Shown: positions 12,601-21,600 of the stretch, piece after piece
How the letters are laid out: each line of letters opens with the position of its first letter
Position numbering within the stretch: position 1 is the first letter of the stretch
Assembly: GCA_949316235.1 (NCBI GenBank)
Contig: OX438747.1
Coordinates: forward strand, 30,322,618 to 30,386,617
Direction: 5' to 3'
DNA: 64,000 nt
Source: Oegoconia quadripuncta
Taxonomy: Eukaryota; Arthropoda; Insecta; Lepidoptera; Autostichidae
The notes under the pieces: generated by a model
What the model was told of the DNA's origin: nothing
Seen by the model: the letters and a program-made list of their open reading frames with translations, nothing else
Database searches by the model: none
Made by a program: the position numbers and the translations under genes

Positions 12601-15600
12601 GTAAAGCAATGTTATAACATACCTCGACGAGCTTATTGGCATGTTCAGTGAAGACAAGCGCGTATTCTTCCACCTCTTTCTCATTACCATTCCTGGCTGC
12701 CTCCATCAGCACCAGCAGAGGCACGTTGGTCTCGAGGAAACTGGTGATAATTGACGAGTGAATCCAAATAACATTATAGAGACGAATGTGTAATGTCTTA
12801 ACTTAATAACTCTCTGTGTGTTGCAGGTCACATAAGTCGCCTCCGCAAAGTCAGTAATTCATTCAAAGGGTTATAAATAAATAAAAAATAAAAATAGTTT
12901 ATTTCAGGATTAGACCCATATTTTGGTTAGTAACTTAAAAATAAATAGGAGTAAGTTAGTATCTTAAATCTATAATACGCTTCGACCTCAACTTCACTTA
13001 ACATCAGGTGTGATTGAGGTCAAGTACGAACCCGTCGTGCATAAAAAAAAAACTTACACGAATCATCTAGTCCCAAACTAAGCTAAGCTAGTGCTATGGA
13101 TACTATATAACGGATAAACATACATAAATATTTATATAAACATCCATGACTCGAGAATAAATGTTCGTATTCATCACACAAACATTTACCTCTCGCGGGA
13201 TTCGAACCCGCAACTGATGGTTTCCCTAACACCATCCACTACACCAATCGGTCGTCGTATTAGCGAGATACGAAATGTTAATTTAAAAATAAATATCTTT
13301 GGACATACACACAATACTATCTAGTTCCACAGTAAGCAAGTATAGGCTTGTATTGTGGATACCAGATGGTTGATATACTACACAAATAATTTTTTTTTTG
13401 TAAATAAATAGTTATTATAAATGTAAACATCCATAACTCGGGTAACACAAGTACGTCTTCATCATATAAACATATGCCCCTAGCGGGATTCGAACCCGCG
13501 ACCATTTGGTATAGTGGTCAGAGTTTCTAACCACTACACCAAACAGGTCGTCGAACTTTAATATAGATATTGGAGTAAGTGGTCGCTTACCTATCGGAGA
13601 CATGGTCTACGACCGCCTTGCGCAGCTGTCGGCGTAGGTCACGGGTCTTACGGCACATATTCTCGATGGCACGCTCTAGTCCTTCGGTTTGCTCTGGTTT
13701 CCCGGCCTGCGACGAGAAAAGCACTATGTAAAACATTTTCTTCGCCCGAATAAACTTTGCTTACACCACATTGTGTTTTCAGAAAGGGGATGAAATTATC
13801 AGTAATGCTTTTGAATATCACTGTTGATGAGGTGACGCTCGCTCATTCGTGCTAGCCTGGTACAGGCGGTAGTATGTGGTCCAAGGTAGCAATGGAGTCA
13901 CGTGGGGTAACGTCTAGCTTCAGTAGACGCTGTACTAAGGTGACTCTCCCTCGGTTATGCTAGCCTGGTACCGGCGGTAATTAATCTGGGGTCCATGTTA
14001 GCAATAGATTCACGCAGGACACCGTCTACCGTCAGCAGGCTCTGTACAGACTATCACTGCTGTTGAGGAGGTGACTCTTGCTCGGTTATCTTAGCCTGGT
14101 ACCGGCGGTAATTAGCCTGGAGTCCAAGGTAGCAATAGAGACACGTAGGACACCGTCTACCTTCAGCAGGCTCTGTACAGAGAACCACTGTTGATGAGGA
14201 AGTAACTTTCCCTCGGTTATGCTAGCCTGGTACCGGCGGTAATTAGCCTGGAGTCCAAGGTAGCAATAGAGTCACGTAGGGTACCGTCTACCTTCAGCAG
14301 GCTCTGTACAGAGTACCACCGTTGATGTGGAAGTAACTCTCGCTCGGTTATGCTAGCCTGGTAGCGGCGGTAATTAGCCTGGAGTCCAAGGTAGCAATAG
14401 AGTCACGTAGGGTACCGTCTACCTTCAGCAGGCTCTGTTGATGTGGAAGTAACTCTCGCTCAGTTATGCTAGCCTGATACCGGCGGTTATTAATCAGGGG
14501 TCCAAGTTAGTAATAGATTCACGTAGGACACCGTCTACTTTCAGCAGGCTCTGTGCAGAATATCACTGTTGATGAGGAGGTGACTCTTGCTCGGTTATGT
14601 TAGCCTGGTACCGGCGGTTATTAATCTGGTGTCCAAGGTTAGGGTACCGTCTACCTTCAGCAGGCTCTGTACAGAGAACCACTGTTGATGAGGAAGTAAC
14701 TCTCACTCGGTTATGCTAGCCTGGTACCGGCGGTAATTAGCCTGGCGTCCAAGGTAGCAATAGAGTCACGAACGGTACCGTCTACTTCCAGCAGGCTCCA
14801 GGAGTACCTGTTGATAAGGATGTGACTCTTGCTCGGTTATGCTAGCCTGGTACCGGCGGTAGCCAGGAGTCCAAGTTTGCAATAGTCATGTAGCACCGTA
14901 CCTTCAGTAGTAAAGAATAAGAGGTGGATTACAACACTCACATTGGTCATATACTCGTGCAATAGATCCTGCAGCGCTTGACGCACGGCGTTACACTCTG
15001 CTACAATGCGCTCGCGACGCTCGTCTCTGCAATATCGACATTATTTTAATAACTTTCTCACACTATCAGGGTCACATATGTTCGGGTCAAACAATACACA
15101 GTTTATCGAACACCATTGTGTTAAGACGGAGTCATAATTCAAGACAAAATTCTAGCTGAACTAAAAGAAATCATAAATTTTCTACTTCATTCGTCACAAC
15201 TAAAGGATAGACATAGTTTTTGTTTTGCTCCCTAATATTTTTTTTTTCAACAGAACAATTAGATTTAATATTCACTCTTCGTTATTTTACATTAGAGGAC
15301 ATAAAGAAAGATATTATCAAAAACACACTAAAAACAGATAAAAAAAGGAACGCTCTGGAACATAGGTTCATGTCATAACTAGAACGCATGTTCCTAGTCA
15401 ATGTTTTGTGGCAAGGTAACCCTCATAATTAATGTTAAATTCGGGTCATAGGCTGTTCTTCTGCAATAAAGTTGGGTGACCACAAGTGGCATTACGTGTG
15501 TTTCCGTGCTTCGGAGAGCACATTAAATAGTCCGTCCCGGTTCTTTTCAATTGAAGGCAGTAGTTAAGTCAAGTCGGTGGCCTACAAAACACTGACTGGC

Positions 15601-18600
15601 ATAAATAGTCTGTCACAAATCCACCGCGCTGGGTCCGCATGGTTATGGCCCATAACCTCTCCCAGTGAGAGGAGGCAATGCCCCAACAGTGTAAGGTTGT
15701 TGATAAATAAATAAATATCCTTGGACATACACACAGCGCCATCTAGTTCCACAGTAAGCAACTATAGGTTTGTGTTGTGGATACCAGGTAGTTGATATAC
15801 TACATAAATACATTTTTTTTTTTGGAAATAAATACTTATTATAAATGAAAACATCCATAACTCGGGTACTAATGTCCGTATTCATCACACAAACATGTAA
15901 GTATAGGTCTCATTATTTTTGTTTTAGCAATCGTGTTGCCTAAAACACAAGTAAACATTTACTTAGTTTAGGTAACATAATATAGTATTATTTGGACTAT
16001 GTTACTATAGAATAAGTCATGTATTTAGGTTAATTTTTATACTGAAATAAATTTTATCTTATCTTATATGCCCCTAGCGACCTGTTGGTATAGTGGTCAA
16101 AGGTACAGGTATAAACGGTAGTAAGCCGAAAGAATGAAATAGTGTAGTTTTCACTCATTCGTTCAATATGCCCAAACAACCATACCTCTCTCCTTCTTAC
16201 AGTTTCATTAGCCTTTAGTAGCTTGATATAATATCGCAATTGCCGATCCACCCAAAACCACGAGCTGGTACCGTCCCAGTCGCTAGCACCACCCGCCCGT
16301 TTATACGACACATATATAATGTGCTTTACCTGGTGCAAGAACTGTCTGCCATCAAAGCAGCTCCAGATATGATCGACTCGAGACGCTCCTCCAGGGAAGG
16401 CCGAGTGCGAAGCTCGGAGTAAGCTATAGGCTCCATCACCATTCGTTCCTGAAATGTAATATAAGAATTCTGATAAACTGATCCAAACCCCATCATCATC
16501 ATACAACGGCCTAAGTAGTCTATTTACTTAATTGTACCTACATCTCTTTACCATTCAGTTCGACTAGCTAATGCCAATGCTTAATTTTCCGTTATTTTCT
16601 CAATTTAAAAAGAATGTTAATTGTTTAAAGATTTTGAAACTAAGATCTTTACCACATAATAAATACGGCTGAATTTAGCTTATAAAATCGATCTACCTAC
16701 TCCAATCATCATCATCATAATATTAGCTATAGGACGTCTAATGCTGAATATATCCCTGCCCATATATTTCCAGACGAACCAAATGAAAGTGGCCTGCATC
16801 CAGCGACATCCTTCGATCTCCATAAAATCATCTCTACTTGGCGGGGACTGAAAATCAGCAAATCTGCTGAGTCCGTACCTTTTCATCACAGTTTGACCAA
16901 AGGACATGTCCAAAATACACACAGTACTATAACGATTGTAGTATCTATGGGTCAAAAGAAAAAAATATACAAAAAACAGAGTCTTTGTTATGTTGTGAAT
17001 TAATATGATGTTGTTATTATGTTGCTGTTGCTTGTGAAATGTGTTGATGATAATTATCATGTGTAACACAAGTGATACAACATTATAAAAACGTCATATT
17101 AAGCCACGACATGACGTAAACTTATTTTTATTATTGTTTTAAACGAATTTTTTACTTATTTTATTTTGCTCCTATATTATAACGATTTCAGGGTTGCCCC
17201 CTTGGTAACATTATATTATATTTCAATGTCAATCCATTGGTACACATTTCATTCCTGTCGATTCTGGGTCCTTTTTTGGACACCTCCTTTATTAATAATT
17301 AATTATTTGTTAAATTAACTTTGAGGTGAATAACTATCTTTTGTTATTATTATCTATCATCATCTATATTGGCCTGGTAACGGCGGTAATTAGTCTGGCG
17401 TTGAAGGTAGCAATAGCCAATGGCATTGTCAACTTTCAGCTGATGAGGAGACGACTCTCGCTCGGTTATGTTAGCCTGGTACCGGCGGTAATCAGTTTAG
17501 GATTCAAGATAGCAATAGTCACGTAGGGCACCGTCCACTTTCAGTAGACGCCATATAAACTACCACTATTGATGAAGAGGTGACTCTTGCTTGATTATGT
17601 TAACCTGGTACCGGCGGTAATCAGTTTAGGATTCAAGGTAGCAATAGTCACGTAGGGCACCGTCTACTTTCAGTAGACGCCATGCAAACTACCACTGTTG
17701 ATGAGGAGGTGACTCTGGATCGGTTATGCTAGCCTGGTACCGGCGGAAATTAGTCTGGGGTCCAAGGTAGTAATAGTCACGTAGGGCACCGTATATTTTC
17801 AGTAGACGCCATGCAAAATACCACTGTTGATGAGGAGATGACTCTCGCTCGGTTATGTTACCCTGGTACAGGTGGTAATTAGTCCAAATGTGAGGAATAC
17901 TTACATCAAAGTCGTCCAAAGCTTGAGCGAGTTCTCCGGGACCGTCCACCTGTGGGCGATTATTGCCTGCAAACACAAAAACAAATATTTTTTTACCGAC
18001 ATTCAAAAAGGAGGTGGTTATCAATTCGACTGCATTTTTTTCTACCTGTTTATTACGCAATAGGGTATAAATAATGTGACGACCTATATCCCAAATGGGG
18101 TGGTCAGCGATATCCCAAACATTGGCGTTTGGGTGCTCCAAACATTAAAAAGTATAATGCTTGAAACAACATCCACAGTTCACCTTTTGAAATACACATA
18201 AATACACATCTGACAGAGGGTGACCCATCGCCGTTAATATTGGGTCTTTACCTATGAAATTGGGGTTTTTTTTTCTTCGTTAATCATATGTACCAATTCC
18301 TGCGATTTTCAAAGCTATATCCAAATTTGTTTTTTATTTGGAAAATGGAATATTATTTCAAGATTTCACATGAAATATTTTTTAATTTCTGGGCTAAATC
18401 ACATAATAAAAAAAATTTGAACAGATCTCTTTTCATGTGCTTCCCATATTCATTTCTTAGATTCGCTGAAACTTTTATAAAGCGGTAACTTTTAAAAATT
18501 AACGCTGCCTAAACTTAACTTAATGTTATCCGATAATACACACAAAGTTTAGATAAATTTGGATTTGCTGTTCCCAAAAAAAAAATCAAAGATGTTTGTA

Positions 18601-21600
18601 TGGAGAAAACAGTCTTAATGAAATTCTTCATACAAAACGCCAATTTCATAGGTAAGGACCAAATGCATACAAATCTAAAGATGCTTTTTGACGGAAAATC
18701 CTCTTTTGCAAAATAAAAATTATGTTCTATGTCAGCTGCTCGTCCCCAAAGCAAAACACCGTAAGACATAATACTGTGTAAATAACTAAAATAAACCAAT
18801 CTTGCAGTAGCCACATCAGTTAGCTGTCTGATCTTCCAGACGGCATATGATGTGGTGTTGTGAATATGGAATAAGTACCAGCTCCAGGCGTGGGGCGGCC
18901 CTGGGCCACGCAGGATATGGTGTCCACGGCGGAGCAGACCGCTCGCAACACGTAGTCGCGGTTCGCCTTGGCGGCGGCCAGCTCTGGATGACGGACATAC
19001 ACCTGAACAGAGATTAACAATAATAAATAAATATCCTTGGACACACACAAATCTCTATAAACCACGAGTTTGCGGCGCTTGCAGTGAGGACATTGGGCCC
19101 ATGGTCTTCTCACACTAAACAATTTGTAAACGATTTATCCGTTAGACTGGTCCACGCCTCTGGAGACGTGAGAGCTGGTGCCTACTTTGCTCAGCAGCTG
19201 AGCTTATGCATTCAGCGGAGCAATAGCGCTAGCGTACTAGGTACTATGCCTCACGGAAGCGAGTTGGACGGCGTATTTTTTCTATAAGATATAGGTATAT
19301 TTAATAAATTTTACAAATTTGTTGTTTCATGTACTTACATACTTAAATAAATCAATAAAAAAAAAGTTAAAGAAATTGTTGATGAATGCTATAAATAGAA
19401 ACATCCATTCTCGGGTACACATGTCTGTATTCATCATACAATTATGCCCCTAGTGGGGTTCGAACCCGCGACCACGGGACAGAGTCTCTAACCAAATACC
19501 ATAATATTGGCTGTATATAGGTGTCGTGGATAGTTACCCTGTCAGGGAAACCAATTGTTGCGGGTTCGAATAACACGAGGGGTAAATGTTTGTGTACTAG
19601 ATGAAGTAGTTTGGGACTAGATGGATGATGGTGTAACTGTCCAAAATATTTATTTTCAATTACCACACAAATCAAGCTTTTCGTCAACAAGCTAATTTTA
19701 AGTAAGATGTAGATATTTTTAATTACTGCTATTCTCGAAAATTTTAAATTTCAATGACCTTAGAAGCTGTAAGCAGCATAGTGGAATGCTTCTTCAGCAC
19801 AGCCCTGGCTGCAGCAAGCTCATCCTTCATCCTCGGCTCTTTCAGCTCCTGCTGCCTCTTGGCAGCTTGGGCAGCCAGCTCATTGGCGGACCGACCGAAC
19901 TGGCGTGCTGATTCTAGCAACTCAGATTGAGAGGAAGCCGACTTCAACTTGTCAAGATCAGTCTCCACCTGCAATTAATAAACCTGTCCTGTTAAAGCCA
20001 TATTTAATACTGTTTCTTACTAAGTATAAAGCTTACTGCATTATGACGTCAGCCAAGTTCTTGTACATAATAATTATCTTCTACATATATGTGTATAGAA
20101 AAAGATTTGACCAGCACTATAGTACGAGTAGCATGACAGACATGATAAACGTTTACATCGCTCGAGATACTATTTGTCCTGCTCATTGGCTTGGACGAAA
20201 TATACAACTATCCCACTCTCACTCTATGTCACGCGCGACAATTGAACTCATGCTACAGGGTCTGTATTTTTTAACAATAGAAAAAAATTAGAGAGTGTAA
20301 TTGTTTCCAATCGTAGTTGGTCCATATTGATATATCAGGAAGTAGATACGGGTTACTTACAGTACGTAGCTTGGTGAGCAGAAGGTGGACATCCACCATG
20401 TCAGCAAGGATCAGGAGCCTCGTCACTGCTGACAGGAGGCTGCGCGCCGCGCGCACCATTGATGAGCGAACTGATGACGCGCACGGCTCTTCAGAAAACT
20501 CTCGGGCCGCCAAACTCATTGCAGCTCCTGTTACATATGATAATAAGCATGACAACGTTTGGAGAAACATATCTACTGCCACCTGGTAGCCTATTACCGT
20601 AACACAAATCTAAGGATCTGCTCTGATGGGTGGGACATCCATGTAATACAGAAAACCGAATGGAATTGCAATCAGACTACCTATGTTACTCGTAATGCAT
20701 AAACCTTCTCCATTCGGTTGGTGTAGTAAATAGTGACCCTGTCAGCGAAACCAACGGTTGCGGGTTCGAATCCCGCGAGGGGTAAATGTTTGAATACGAA
20801 CATTTATTCCCGAGTCATGGATGTTTATATAAATATTTATGTATGTTTATCCGTTATCTAGTATCCATAGCACAAGCTTTGCTTAGTTTGGGACTAGATG
20901 ATTGGTGTAAGTGTCCGAAATATTTATTTATATATTTTATTATTATTATTATTCCATAGTGGGTATAAGGATAAAAACCATAAAGTAAATGCTTAGTTTA
21001 ATGAGGGTTCTGTTCATAAATTAAGAATTCCATCTTCCGTTTACACTTGGCCCTATCCTTTGCAAGCTCCACGGTCTTCTTTTTGCACAAGGACAAATGA
21101 CACAAAAATTGCTGTCTACCACACAATACAAAGACTAGGTATAATGACATAAACATATGTTAATAAACCTCATCACCAACTGTCAAATTCGATCAATAGT
21201 TGGGCTTCACTGTAAAATTCCATCAATAGAAGGGCTTCAAGTAACGAATCATAAGGCTTCTATGTGGAATATGACTAATGGTTTGGCAAATTTTTTTCTT
21301 ATGCACAACGGGTTGGTACTTGGCCTCAATCACACCTGTTGTTAAGTGAAGATGAGGTCGAAGGTGGAAGCGTACTGACCTACGGACATTTGAAGTGCCC
21401 TCCCACCAACCAAACCGAGTACTTAAAACATGTACCCCGCGACCTCCGAATCGTAAAAAATGTTGTTTACATTGAGCCACGGAGGCGGTTAAATGTGGCG
21501 ATGTGGCGGTGACATAATTTATTACCTATTTAAACAATATTCTATGGATAGGACACTTACCAGCCTTCCGAACTTCCTCAACAGCCGTGAGCATCTCCTG

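Noticed and set aside
16054..16320. Minus-strand 150-codon open stretch with FGHIERMSE
   Set aside because: It spans a SINE and alpha-Cat exon 7 in another frame; the GHIERM phrase alone is too short to call a LINE.
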